NCBI RefSeq assembly: GCF_030818485.1
Contig: NZ_JAUTAJ010000003.1
Span: forward strand, 62,001 to 126,000
Origin: Pseudoroseomonas cervicalis
Lineage (GTDB): Bacteria; Pseudomonadota; Alphaproteobacteria; Acetobacterales; Acetobacteraceae
Reading direction: 5' to 3'
DNA length: 64,000 nucleotides
The position numbers and the translations under genes are program-made. This document shows positions 40,343 through 50,424 of the stretch, one piece after another. The notes beneath the pieces are model-generated. The model searched no databases, was not told where the DNA came from, and saw nothing but the letters and a program-made list of their open reading frames with translations. Each line of letters opens with the position of its first letter. Within the stretch, counting starts at the first letter, position 1.

Positions 40343-41947
40343 ATGTCCCGCACCCTCCCGCCGCGCGGCCCCGCCGCGCGCGTCGCCCCGCCTGTTGCCG
40401 CCGCGCTGGCGATGCTGGCCCTCGCCGCCCCGGCCGCGGCGCAGAACCTTACCTTCGGCGTCGGCTCGCAGGTCACCTCGATGGACCCGCACTACCACAA
40501 CCTGACGCCGAACAGCGCCGTCGCCGGCATGATCTTCGGCACGCTGGTGCAGACCGATGGCCGCGCCCGGCTGCAGCCCGGCCTGGCGGAATCCTGGCGC
40601 GCGGTGGACGACACCACCTGGGAATTCCGCCTGCGCGAGGGCGTGCGCTTCCATGACGGCCGGCCGATGACGGCCGAGGATGTGGCCTTCACCCTGGCCC
40701 GCGTGCCGAATGTGCCGAACTCGCCCTCCTCCTTCGCGCAATTCGTGCGTGCGGTGAAGCAGGTGGAGATCCTCGACGCCCGCACCCTGCGGCTGCACAC
40801 CGACGGCCCCTACCCGCTGCTGCCGAACGACCTGTCCAGCGTGATGATGCTGCAGCACGAGACGCATCGCGACGTGACGACGGAGGCCTTCAACAGCGGC
40901 GCCGCCGCCATCGGCACCGGGCCGTTCCGCCTCGTCTCCTACCGCCATGGCGACCGCATCGAGCTGGAGCGCAACGACGCCTATTGGGGCCCGAATCCGC
41001 ATTGGCAGCGCGTCACCTACCGCATGGTCACCAGCGACGCGGCGCGCAGCTCGGCGCTGCTGGCGGGCGATGTCGACATCATCGACCAGGTGCCCACCAG
41101 CGATCTGCGGCGCCTGCGCGCCGACAGCCGGCTGCGGGTGCAGGAGACGGTCGGGCTGCGGCTGATCTACCTGGCGCTGGACCATGCCAGCGAGGGCGAT
41201 TCGCCCTTCGTCACCGGCCCGGACGGCCAGAAGCTCGGCCGCAATCCGCTGCGCGACGCCCGCGTCCGCCGCGCTTTGTCGCTGGCCATGGACCGCGAGG
41301 CGATCGCGGCGCGGCTGATGGAGGATGCCTCGGTGCCGACCGGGCAGATCATGGCCGAGGGCACCTTCGGTTATGTGCCCGACCTGCCGGCGCCGCGCGC
41401 CGATGCCGAGGCGGCGAAGCGCCTGCTGGCCGAGGCCGGCTATCCGAACGGCTTCCGCATGACGCTGCACGGGCCGAGCGACCGCTACATGAACGATGCC
41501 CGCATCATCCAGGCGGTCGGCCAGATGTGGACCCGCATCGGCGTGCGCACCCAGGTGGAGGCGCAGCCCTTCACCACCTTCATCGCCCGCGCCGGGCGCG
41601 GCGAGACCAGCGCGCATCTGATGGGGCTGGCGGCGACCAGCGGCGAGGCCTCCACCATGCTGCGCGCGCTGGTGGCGACGCAGAGCCGCGAGGCCGGCAC
41701 CGGCGCCTCGAACCGCGGCCGCTATTCCAACCCGGCGCTGGATGCCGAGCTGGCCACGGCGATGCGCACCCTGGATGACGGCCAGCGCGAGGCGATGCTG
41801 CAGCAGGTGACGCGGCGCGCCATCGAGGACCAGGCGCTGATCCCGGTGCATATCCAGAAGAATGCCTGGGCGATGCGCCGCGACCTGACCATCGACGCCC
41901 GCGCCGATGAGTACACCCGCGCCCAGGATGTCCGCCCGGCCGAGTGA
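40343..41947 (+). CDS. Family 5 peptide ABC transporter substrate-binding protein
   Basis: The 534-residue product is a periplasmic SBP_bac_5 protein with a Sec signal (PPVAAALAMLALAAPAAAQ) and mature start NLTFGVGSQVTSMDPHYHN. Other family blocks are GLAESWRAVDDTTWEFRLRE, FHDGRPMTAEDV and IGTGPFRLVSY. It is strongly similar in layout to the binding protein at 1825-3435, including RRALSLAMDREA, GYPNGFRMTLHGPSDRYMND and GASNRGRYSNPALD. Permease genes are absent here, so it either uses a distant permease or serves only as a receptor. It follows the M20 amidohydrolase by 129 bases and probably binds a substrate of that enzyme. Confidence 0.9.
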   Translation: MSRTLPPRGPAARVAPPVAAALAMLALAAPAAAQNLTFGVGSQVTSMDPHYHNLTPNSAVAGMIFGTLVQTDGRARLQPGLAESWRAVDDTTWEFRLREGVRFHDGRPMTAEDVAFTLARVPNVPNSPSSFAQFVRAVKQVEILDARTLRLHTDGPYPLLPNDLSSVMMLQHETHRDVTTEAFNSGAAAIGTGPFRLVSYRHGDRIELERNDAYWGPNPHWQRVTYRMVTSDAARSSALLAGDVDIIDQVPTSDLRRLRADSRLRVQETVGLRLIYLALDHASEGDSPFVTGPDGQKLGRNPLRDARVRRALSLAMDREAIAARLMEDASVPTGQIMAEGTFGYVPDLPAPRADAEAAKRLLAEAGYPNGFRMTLHGPSDRYMNDARIIQAVGQMWTRIGVRTQVEAQPFTTFIARAGRGETSAHLMGLAATSGEASTMLRALVATQSREAGTGASNRGRYSNPALDAELATAMRTLDDGQREAMLQQVTRRAIEDQALIPVHIQKNAWAMRRDLTIDARADEYTRAQDVRPAE

Positions 41948-41976
41948 GGCGGGGCGCCAGGGGGGACGCTGTAGGG

Positions 41977-42052
41977 GGCCGCTGGAGCGGCCGTCATTTG
42001 GAAAGCCGGGCGGGATTGAGTATCAACCCCGCCCGGCCCATTGGCTTTTTTT
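41977..42052 (+). terminator. Two hairpins with a T7 tract before the DUF3297 gene
   Basis: A first stem, GGCCGCT and AGCGGCC (41977-41992), is followed by GCCGGGCGGG (42005-42014) pairing with CCCGCCCGGC (42028-42037). AAAGCC at 42002-42007 can pair with GGCTTT at 42043-42048 to lengthen the second stem, and TTTTTTT runs at 42046-42052. This is a good intrinsic terminator for the binding-protein transcript. It ends only 16 bases before the DUF3297 start codon, so it might also act as an attenuator for that gene. Confidence 0.6.
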
Positions 42053-42067
42053 GTTAAGGCATCCGCG

Positions 42068-42325
42068 ATGAGCGACACCCCGCCCGACCGCCTCTCCTCC
42101 AACCCCAAGAGCCCGTTCTACGACGCCGCCCTGCTGGAGCGCGGCATCGGCGTGCGCTTCAAGGGCGTCGAGAAGAACAATGTCGACGAATACTGCGTCA
42201 GCGAGGGCTGGGTGCGGCTGACCGTCGGCAGCACGCTGGACCGCAAGGGCAACCCGATGACCATCAAGCTGCAGGGCACGGTCGAGCCCTATTTCCGCGA
42301 CCAGGCCGGCAGCGCCGAGGGCTGA
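42068..42325 (+). CDS. DUF3297 family protein
   Basis: The 85-residue soluble protein matches DUF3297 over its whole length: PPDRLSSNPKSPFYDAALLE, RGIGVRFKGVEKNNVDEYCV, SEGWVRLTVGSTLDRKGNPM and TIKLQGTVEPYF. Members are short, cytoplasmic and of unknown function, and are common in alphaproteobacteria. The start at ATG 42068 follows AAGG with eight bases of spacing. It is preceded at very short distance by a hairpin and T tract, so its own transcription start must lie in or very near that structure, or it is attenuated. Confidence 0.85.
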   Translation: MSDTPPDRLSSNPKSPFYDAALLERGIGVRFKGVEKNNVDEYCVSEGWVRLTVGSTLDRKGNPMTIKLQGTVEPYFRDQAGSAEG

Positions 42326-43062
42326 TCCGGGCCGGGCGGCGGCGCGCGGCCGGGCCGGCGGCGAAGATGACGCCGTTGAAACCGATCCTGCCGCGATCTT
42401 GCGTCGTCAGGACGGCATGGTGGCCCTATGCTGCGCCGGCCGCCCAGGTGGCGGCCATGCCCGGACCCGAAGGAAGCCCCCACCCTTGAATCTGTCCCGC
42501 GCCCAGGTGCAGGCCGCGCAGGCGAATGGCCGCCAGTTCCTCCCCGCCGATCCCGCCCAGGTGGCGCGGCTGAGCATGCAGCGACGGATCTTCTGGGTGG
42601 AAGGCCGGCCCTGCCTGGCGCAGCGCGAGGATGGCTTCCTGGAGACGGCGGCGACGCTGGAACAGTTCCTGGAGGAGGTCGCGCCCGGCGCGGCCACGGC
42701 GCCGGACGCGCCGCAGGCGGTGCCGGAGCCGCCCCTGGCCGCCCCGGCCAGCGAACCCGCCGCCGCGGCGGACATGGCGGCGGAGCCCGATATCGCGCCC
42801 GCGGCCGAGGCCACCATCGCCCCCGCGGCCGAAGCCGCCATCGAACCCCTGGCCCTGCCCGCCGCCGGGCTGCCCGCTTCCCTGCCGCCAGGGCTGCCGC
42901 CGGCCAGCCGCTCCGCCCTGGCCGAGACGGCGGCGCTGGCCGCCGCCTATGCCGCCCGCGCCCAGCTGCCCTGGCAGGAGCTGCCGGAGCTGATCCGCCA
43001 GGTGCATCAGGGCCTGGCGCGGCTGCGGCCGGCGGCGGCGCTGCCGGCCGCCGGCCCGGCCC

Positions 43063-44163
<1,101 letters not shown>

Positions 44164-44225
44164 GCGGGATCCTGTCATGCCGCGCGGCGAGGGGGCCCGG
44201 CGGCGGCGCTGCGGGAGGAAGGGCT

Positions 44226-44289
44226 TTCTAGAACGCCCGATATAGAAATCGGATAAAGCCATGGCGCCGGGCCTGTCAAGGATTCTATA
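44226..44289. promoter_or_regulatory. TTCTAGAA and TATAGAA/TTCTATA inverted repeats (TetR-type operator)
   Basis: TTCTAGAA (44226-44233) is a palindrome. TATAGAA (44241-44247) is repeated inversely as TTCTATA (44283-44289), the second copy touching the ATG of the TetR gene. All share TAGAA. The cluster is AT-rich and lies between the divergent oxidoreductase and TetR genes, where a repressor would block both promoters. Confidence 0.55.
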
Positions 44290-44925
44290 ATGACCGGTAT
44301 GGAAAGCCCCTCGCCCCCTGCCCGGCGCGGCCGACCGCCCGGCTTCGACCGCGCCGAGGCGCTGCGCCGCGCTCTGCTGCTCTTCTGGGAGAAGGGCTAT
44401 GAGGCCGCGACCATGGCGCAGCTGCGCCAGGCCATGGGGGGGCTCTGCGCGCCCAGCCTCTACGCCGCCTTCGGCTCGAAGGAGCAGCTGTTCCGCGCCG
44501 CGCTCGACCTCTACCAGCAGGAGGCCTGCGCCTGGTCCGGCGCCGCGCTGCAGCAGCCGACGGCGCGGCAGGCGGTGCAGGCGCTGCTGGAGCAGGCCGC
44601 GCTGCACTACAGCACCGAGGGGCAGCCGGCCGGCTGCCTGCTCGACCTGGCGCTGGCCGGCCATTCGGCGGAGACGGCGCCGATCGCCGCGCTGCTGCGG
44701 GAGCGGCGCCTGGCGGGGCAGGAAGCCCTGCGCGCCCGGCTGGCCGCCGGCCAGGCGGCGGGGGAGCTGCCGCCGGGCGCCGATCTGGACGCCATGGCCG
44801 GCTTCTACCGCGCCGTGCTGGTGGGGCTGTCCTCCCAGGCGCAGGATGGCGCCTCGCGCCAGCAGCTGCTGGCCATCGCCGCCGCCGCGATGCGCGCCTG
44901 GGACGGGTGGGCCAACCCGGCCTAG
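44290..44925 (+). CDS. TetR family transcriptional regulator
   Basis: The 211-residue product has an N-terminal TetR helix-turn-helix: [40 protein letters not shown] and [20 protein letters not shown]. The C-terminal helical ligand-binding domain (with [15 protein letters not shown]) is of the TetR_C type seen in regulators of reductases and efflux genes. Start ATG 44290 follows AAGGA by seven bases; a second ATG three codons in is possible. It is divergent from the old yellow enzyme gene, which it probably represses. Glycerol kinase follows on the same strand but with its own context. Confidence 0.9.
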   Translation: MTGMESPSPPARRGRPPGFDRAEALRRALLLFWEKGYEAATMAQLRQAMGGLCAPSLYAAFGSKEQLFRAALDLYQQEACAWSGAALQQPTARQAVQALLEQAALHYSTEGQPAGCLLDLALAGHSAETAPIAALLRERRLAGQEALRARLAAGQAAGELPPGADLDAMAGFYRAVLVGLSSQAQDGASRQQLLAIAAAAMRAWDGWANPA

Positions 44926-45013
44926 CCAGCCCTCCCCCGAGCGGGGGCCCCTTCCCTCGCCCCTCCGGCTGCGGCAGCCTGCGCGGCCCTTCCGGATGGA
45001 GTTGCTTCTGCCG

Positions 45014-46534
45014 ATGGCCAGCGCCGGCGCGATCCTCGCCCTCGACCAGGGCACCACCTCGACCCGCTCCATGCTGTTCCGCCCGCCCGGGCTGCAGCCC
45101 ATCGGCCTGGCGCAGCAGGAGATCGCCCAGCACTACCCCGCCCCGGGCTGGGTCGAGCACGATCCGGAGGAGATCTGGCGGAGCGCCCTGGCCACGATGC
45201 GCCAGGCGATCGCCGGGGCCGGGCTGGAGGCCTCCGACATCGCCGCCATCGGCATCGCCAACCAGCGCGAGACGGTGCTGCTGTGGGACCGCGCGACCGG
45301 CCGGCCGCTGCACCGCGCCATCGTCTGGCAGGACCGCCGCACTGCCCCCGCCTGCGCCCGGCTGCGGCAGGAAGGGCATGGCGCCGCGGTCGAGGCCCGC
45401 ACCGGCCTGCTGATCGACCCCTATTTTTCCGCGACGAAACTGGCCTGGCTGCTGAAAGAAATTCCCGGCGCCCGCGCCGCGGCGGAGCGCGGCGCGCTGG
45501 CCTTCGGCACCGTCGACAGCTGGCTGCTCTGGCGGCTGACCGGCGGCCGCGTGCATGCGACGGATGCCACCAACGCCGCGCGCACGCTGCTGTTCGACAT
45601 CCATCGCGGCGAATGGGATGCGGAGATGCTGGCGCTGTTCGGCATCCCCGAGGCATTGCTGCCGGAGGTGCGCGACTGCGCCGCCGAATTCGGCACCACC
45701 GACCCGGCGCTGCTCGGCGCCGCCATCCCGGTGCGCGGCATCGCCGGCGACCAGCAGGCGGCGACCATCGGCCAGGCCTGCTTCGCCCCCGGCATGGCCA
45801 AGGTCACCTATGGCACCGGCGCCTTCGCCCTGCTGCACACCGGCGATCGCCCGGTGCGCTCGCGCAACCGGCTGCTGACCACCATCGCCTGCCAGCTCGG
45901 CGGCCACCGGACCTATGCGCTGGAGGGCGCCATCTTCATCGCCGGCGCCGCCGTGCAATGGCTGCGCGACGGGCTCGGCCTGATCCGCGAGGCGAAGGAG
46001 AGCGGCAGCCTCGCCGCCGGCTCCGACCCGGGCCGGCGGCTCTATCTGGTGCCGGCCTTTGTCGGCCTCGGCGTGCCGCATTGGGATGCCGAGGCGCGCG
46101 GCGCCATCTTCGGCCTGACCCGCGATTCCGGCCCCGCCGATTTCGCCCGCGCCGCGCTGGAAAGCGTCGCCTTCCAGACCCGCGACCTGATGGAGGCGAT
46201 GCAGCGCGACCTGGCGGCGGAGCGCCACGCGGCGCAGGCCGAGGCGCCGGTGCTGCGCGTCGATGGCGGCATGACCGCCTCCGACTGGACCATGCAGGCG
46301 CTGGCCGATCTGCTGGACCGCCCGGTGGACCGGCCGCAGGTGGCCGAGACGACGGCGCTCGGCGCCGCCTATCTGGCCGGGCTGCAATCCGGCCTCTGCC
46401 CGGAACCGGCGGAATTCGCCCGCTTCTGGCAGCTGCAGCGCCGCTTCACCCCGTCCCTGCCGGCGGCGGAGCGCGAGGCCGCCTATGCGGGCTGGTGCGA
46501 TGCGGTGCGCCGCACCCTCTCCCGCCCCGGCTGA
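45014..46534 (+). CDS. glpK: Glycerol kinase
   Basis: The 506-residue product matches FGGY-family glycerol kinase, which converts glycerol and ATP to sn-glycerol 3-phosphate. Diagnostic segments are [18 protein letters not shown], the [20 protein letters not shown] block, [40 protein letters not shown] and [10 protein letters not shown], then [13 protein letters not shown]. The length is normal. The start is taken at ATG 45014, as homologs begin just before the DQGTTSTR segment; an in-frame ATG at 44996 adds six residues. No other glycerol genes are present nearby. The RiPP-like locus begins 128 bases downstream. Confidence 0.92.
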   Translation: MASAGAILALDQGTTSTRSMLFRPPGLQPIGLAQQEIAQHYPAPGWVEHDPEEIWRSALATMRQAIAGAGLEASDIAAIGIANQRETVLLWDRATGRPLHRAIVWQDRRTAPACARLRQEGHGAAVEARTGLLIDPYFSATKLAWLLKEIPGARAAAERGALAFGTVDSWLLWRLTGGRVHATDATNAARTLLFDIHRGEWDAEMLALFGIPEALLPEVRDCAAEFGTTDPALLGAAIPVRGIAGDQQAATIGQACFAPGMAKVTYGTGAFALLHTGDRPVRSRNRLLTTIACQLGGHRTYALEGAIFIAGAAVQWLRDGLGLIREAKESGSLAAGSDPGRRLYLVPAFVGLGVPHWDAEARGAIFGLTRDSGPADFARAALESVAFQTRDLMEAMQRDLAAERHAAQAEAPVLRVDGGMTASDWTMQALADLLDRPVDRPQVAETTALGAAYLAGLQSGLCPEPAEFARFWQLQRRFTPSLPAAEREAAYAGWCDAVRRTLSRPG

Positions 46535-46662
46535 GACGTGGCCAATGGGGCCGCATCGGCCGCAGCGCGACGGCGGGCACAGGCAATGAGCCGGGGCGAA
46601 TAGGCATCCCCGCCGCCGCTGCGCTAGGATCACGGCTTCGCCAGGATGCAGGAGCAGGCGGC

Positions 46663-46974
46663 ATGCGGCCCGACGATGTCATGGACAGTTTCCGCCGCCT
46701 CTTCGCGGCGCGGCCGGAGACGGCGCAGGGCCTGGCCGAGGCGCGCGACCTCGACAGCGCCGCCGAGCTGCTGGACCGCATCGGCGCGCGCCACGGCATC
46801 GCCACCAGCGCCGCCGAGATCCGCGGCTATGTCCGCCGCCTGCGCGAGGAACTGTCGCGCGGTGAGCTTTCGACCGAGCAGCTGGACGGCATCGCCGCCG
46901 GCGGCACCGTGCCCGGCGGCAGCGACCTGGCGCTGATGCTCTCCGTCCTGGGACAGGACAGCGCGGTGCCGTGA
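46663..46974 (+). CDS. Nif11-like leader peptide precursor with GG cleavage site
   Basis: The 103-residue product has the layout of a Nif11-type leader. A helical stretch, MDSFRRLFAARPETAQGLAE, is followed by ELLDRIGARHGIATSAAEIR and the conserved end ELSRGELSTEQLDGIAAGG. The double glycine falls at residues 80-81, as in peptides cut by C39 peptidases during export. The remaining 22 residues begin TVPGGSDLALML; they contain Ser and Thr but no Cys. The start ATG 46663 follows GGAG. Its stop overlaps the GTG start of the HlyD-like gene (GTGA), so precursor and exporter are coupled. No modifying enzyme gene lies beside it. The exported product is inferred; its activity is unknown. Confidence 0.8.
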   Translation: MRPDDVMDSFRRLFAARPETAQGLAEARDLDSAAELLDRIGARHGIATSAAEIRGYVRRLREELSRGELSTEQLDGIAAGGTVPGGSDLALMLSVLGQDSAVP

Positions 46975-48230
46975 GCGGCAGCGCCCCGCTCACCCGCCCG
47001 CCCAGCCCGGAGCAGCTGGACCGCGCGCTGCGCGTGGTGCCGGGCCTGGCCTGGCTGTCGCTCTGGCTGCTGCTGGCGCTGATCCTGGCCGGGCTGGTCT
47101 GGAGCCTGCGCTCCACCGCCGCGGTGAAGACCCAGGCCCAGGGCGTGCTGCTGAGCGCCGGCGGCGTCGGCGATGTGGTGGCCCCCGCCCCGGGCCGGCT
47201 GCTGCGCCTGCTGGCCAGCCCCGGCGAGGCGGTGGCCGAGGGCCAGCTCGTCGCGCTGCTCGACCAGCCGGAGCTGGAGGCCGACCTCTCCCGCCGCCGC
47301 ACCGAGGCCGCCAGCCTGGAGGAGCAGGAGGCGCGGGTGCGCCGCTTCCTCGAGGGCGAGGCCGAGGCGCGCCGCCGCCTGGCCGAGGCGCGGCAGCAGG
47401 CCTTGCGCGCCCGCATCGCCTCGCTCGCCGCGCTCGAAGGCACGATGGGCGAGATGGCCTCGATCCAGCAGGGGCTGTTCGGCCGCGGCCTCGGCACGCG
47501 GGAGCGTTTCCTGGCCGCCCAGCAGCAATGGCAGGAGGTGCGCAGCCAGCGCAGCGAGGCCGAGAACAGCCTGGTGCAGATCGCTGCCGAGACCGAGGCG
47601 GAGCGCATCCGCGCCGAGCGCGAGCTGCTCGATCTCGGCATGCGCCGCGCCGCCGTGGCGCGCGAGATCGCCTGGACGGAGGGCGAGCTGGCCCGCCGCG
47701 GCCGCGTGCTGGCCCCCGCCCCGGGCATGCTGGTCGAGCAGGTGGCCAATCCGGGCGAGCTGGTCACCGCCGGCGCGCCGGTGCTGCGCTTCCTGGCCGG
47801 CCGCGCCGACGAGGCCGAGGGCCTGGTCGCCCTGCTCTATGTCCCGCCGGCCGATGGCAAGCGGGTGCAGCCCGGCATGCGGGTGCAGGTGATCCCCTCC
47901 ACCGCCCGGGTGCAGCGCGACGGCTTCATCGAGGGCGAGGTGGAGAGCGTCTCCGCCATCCCGGCGACGCGGGAGGGCATCCTGCGCACGCTGAAGAATG
48001 GCGCGCTGGTCGACCAGCTGATGCAATCCGGCCCGCCGGTGCTGGCGACGGTGCGGCTGGCGCGCGACCCGGCGGCGCCGGGCGGCTATCGCTGGTCCAC
48101 CGGCAGCGGCAAGGCGCTGGCGATCGGCAGCGGCACGCTGGCCGAGGGGCGCATCGTCGTCGACGACATCCCGCTGATCGCGCTGGTGCTGCCGGAGGCG
48201 GAGCGCCTGCTGGGCTGGATCGGGCTCTGA
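46971..48230 (+). CDS. NHLM-type bacteriocin/RiPP exporter, HlyD-like periplasmic adaptor
   Basis: The 419-residue product starts at GTG 46971. A short cytoplasmic segment (PSPEQLDRALRVVPGLAW) precedes one membrane helix (LSLWLLLALILAGLVW). Then come the biotinyl-lipoyl-like half (GVLLSAGGVGDVVAPAPGRL), a long coiled coil of Ala/Glu/Arg-rich helices (about residues 100-240), and the second half-motif (GRVLAPAPGMLVEQVANPGE) with a beta-barrel domain (VQPGMRVQVIPSTARVQRDG). This matches the HlyD proteins of NHLM secretion systems, which link paired ABC exporters to the outer membrane. It overlaps the leader-peptide gene and is one base from the next ABC gene. Confidence 0.87.
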   Translation: MSGSAPLTRPPSPEQLDRALRVVPGLAWLSLWLLLALILAGLVWSLRSTAAVKTQAQGVLLSAGGVGDVVAPAPGRLLRLLASPGEAVAEGQLVALLDQPELEADLSRRRTEAASLEEQEARVRRFLEGEAEARRRLAEARQQALRARIASLAALEGTMGEMASIQQGLFGRGLGTRERFLAAQQQWQEVRSQRSEAENSLVQIAAETEAERIRAERELLDLGMRRAAVAREIAWTEGELARRGRVLAPAPGMLVEQVANPGELVTAGAPVLRFLAGRADEAEGLVALLYVPPADGKRVQPGMRVQVIPSTARVQRDGFIEGEVESVSAIPATREGILRTLKNGALVDQLMQSGPPVLATVRLARDPAAPGGYRWSTGSGKALAIGSGTLAEGRIVVDDIPLIALVLPEAERLLGWIGL

Positions 48231-48231
48231 G

Positions 48232-50424
48232 ATGCAGGGCGTGATCGCCGGCGCCGCCGCCTCGCCCCAGGACGCCGCGCGGCGCCGCGCGCCCAGCATC
48301 CTGCAGCTGGAGGCGGTGGAATGCGGCGCCGCCTGCCTGGCCATGGTGCTGGCAGCGCATGGGCGCTGGGTGCCGCTGGCCGAGCTGCGCGTGGCCTGCG
48401 GCGTCTCCCGCGATGGCAGCAAGGCCGGCAACATCGTGCGCGCCGCGCGCCGCTATGGGCTGGAGGCGAAGGGCTTCCGGCATGAGCTGGCGGCGCTGAA
48501 GGCGCTGCCGAAGCCCGCCATCCTGTTCGTCAACCTGAACCATTTCGTGGTGCTGGAGGGTTTCGCGCGCGGCCGCGCCTGGATCAACGACCCGGCCGGC
48601 GGCCGCCGCGCCATGACCGAGGCGGAGCTGGACGAGATCTATTCCGGCATCGTGCTCACCTTCGAGCCGGGTCCGGATTTCGCCCCCGGCGGCGCCCCGC
48701 CGGCGCTGGCCGGGCGGCTCTTCGCCTGGCTGCGCGGCGGCGGCGAAAGCGCGCTGGCCTATGCGCTGGCCAGCGGCCTGGGCCTCGCCCTGATGGCGAT
48801 CCTGCTGCCCGGCTTCAGCCGCATCTTCATCGACCAGTATCTGGTGGAGGGGCAGCAGGATTGGGTGGGCTGGCTGCTGTTCGCCATGCTGGCGGCGGCG
48901 CTGGCGCAGGGCGGGCTGGTCTGGCTGAAGGGCAGCATCACGCACCGCCTGGCCACCTCGGTCGCGCTGCGCGCCGGGGCGCGCTTCGTCTGGCGCATGC
49001 TGCGCCTGCCCATCCCCTTCTTCACCCAGCGCTATGCCGGCAGCATCGGCAGCCGGGCGGAGCTGGCGCCGCTGCTCGGCCAGCACGCGGCGAAGGAGCC
49101 GGTGGTGCTGCTGGTCGAAGGCGCCTGCGTCGCCGTCTATCTCGGTGTCATGCTGCTCTATTCGCCGCTGCTGACGGCGGTGGCCGCCGCCATGGCGCTG
49201 GGCAACCTCGTGCTGTTCCTGGCGGCGCGGCGCGGCGTCGAGGAGCGCGAGCAGAAGGCGGCGCTGGACCAGGTGAAGCTCGGCGCCAAGACCATGCTCG
49301 GCCTGCAGATGATCGAATCGCTGAAGGCCACCGGCACCGACGGGCCCTTCTTCGAGGCCTGGGCCGGCCAGCACGCGCTGGTGGTGGGGCAGCAGCAATC
49401 GGTCGGCCGCGTCGCCGCTTTGTTCGCGACGCTGCCGGATTTCCTGGCCCAGGCCGGGGCGGCGCTGGTGCTGGTGCTGGGCGGTTTCCTGGTGATGCAG
49501 GGCCAGCTGACGCTGGGCACGCTGGTCGCCTTCCAGCTGCTGCAGGCCGGCATGACCCTGCCGCTGCGCGCGCTGATGCAGAACGCGGTGCAGATGCAGG
49601 CGGCGCGCGGCACGGTCGAGCAGATGGAGGATGTGCTGCTGCACCCTGAGGCGCCGGAATTCGCCGCCCCCGCGCCGGAGGAGGGCGCGGCGCGGCGCGA
49701 GCAGCGGCTCTCCGGCGCGCTCTCCCTGCAGGGGGTCAGCTTCGGCTACAGCCCGCTGGAGCCGGCGATGATCGAGGATTTTTCCCTGGATTTGGTGCCG
49801 GGGGCGCGGGTGGCGCTGGTCGGCCCCTCGGGCAGCGGCAAATCCACCGTGGGGCGGCTGGTCACCGGCCTATTCCCGCCCTGGTCCGGCGAGATCCGCC
49901 TGGATGGCCGGCCGATCGGCAGCCTGCCGCGCGGGCTGCTGCGCGATTCGCTCGCCGTGGTCGACCAGGAGATCGTGCTGTTCGAGGGCAGCGTGCGCGA
50001 CAACATCGCCCTCTGGGACGAGACCATGCCGGAGGCCGCCATCATCGCCGCGGCGCGCGATGCGGCGATCCATGACGACATCATCGCCCGCCCCGGCGGC
50101 TATGACGGCCGGGTCGAGGAGGGCGGGCGCAATTTCTCCGGCGGCCAGCGGCAGCGGCTGGAGATCGCCCGCGCCCTGGTGAACTCGCCGAGCCTGCTGG
50201 TGCTGGACGAGGCGACCAGCGCGCTGGACCCGATCGCCGAGAAGCAGGTGATGGACAATCTGCGCCGCCGCGGCTGCGCCTGCCTGATCATCGCCCACCG
50301 CCTGAGCACGGTGCGCGATTGCGACGAGATCATCGTCATGCATCGCGGCAAGGTGCTGGAGCGCGGCACGCATGAGGCGCTGCTGGCCGCCGGCGGTCCC
50401 TATAGCCGGCTGATCGAATCCTGA
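48232..50424 (+). CDS. NHLM-type ABC exporter with N-terminal C39 peptidase domain
   Basis: The 730-residue protein has a C39 peptidase domain (about residues 20-145) with Gln25, the nucleophile Cys31 in VECGAACLAMVL, the catalytic His in NHFVVLEGF and Asp in INDPAGG, so it should cut after the double glycine of a leader peptide. Six membrane helices follow (about 160-440; for example ALAYALASGLGLALMAILLP). The ATPase domain (about 480-725) has Walker A GPSGSGKSTVG, signature FSGGQRQRLEIARAL and Walker B LLVLDEATSALD. Layout and neighbours match the first ABC subunit of NHLM export systems. The last base of its stop is the first base of the next gene's start. Confidence 0.92.
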   Translation: MQGVIAGAAASPQDAARRRAPSILQLEAVECGAACLAMVLAAHGRWVPLAELRVACGVSRDGSKAGNIVRAARRYGLEAKGFRHELAALKALPKPAILFVNLNHFVVLEGFARGRAWINDPAGGRRAMTEAELDEIYSGIVLTFEPGPDFAPGGAPPALAGRLFAWLRGGGESALAYALASGLGLALMAILLPGFSRIFIDQYLVEGQQDWVGWLLFAMLAAALAQGGLVWLKGSITHRLATSVALRAGARFVWRMLRLPIPFFTQRYAGSIGSRAELAPLLGQHAAKEPVVLLVEGACVAVYLGVMLLYSPLLTAVAAAMALGNLVLFLAARRGVEEREQKAALDQVKLGAKTMLGLQMIESLKATGTDGPFFEAWAGQHALVVGQQQSVGRVAALFATLPDFLAQAGAALVLVLGGFLVMQGQLTLGTLVAFQLLQAGMTLPLRALMQNAVQMQAARGTVEQMEDVLLHPEAPEFAAPAPEEGAARREQRLSGALSLQGVSFGYSPLEPAMIEDFSLDLVPGARVALVGPSGSGKSTVGRLVTGLFPPWSGEIRLDGRPIGSLPRGLLRDSLAVVDQEIVLFEGSVRDNIALWDETMPEAAIIAAARDAAIHDDIIARPGGYDGRVEEGGRNFSGGQRQRLEIARALVNSPSLLVLDEATSALDPIAEKQVMDNLRRRGCACLIIAHRLSTVRDCDEIIVMHRGKVLERGTHEALLAAGGPYSRLIES

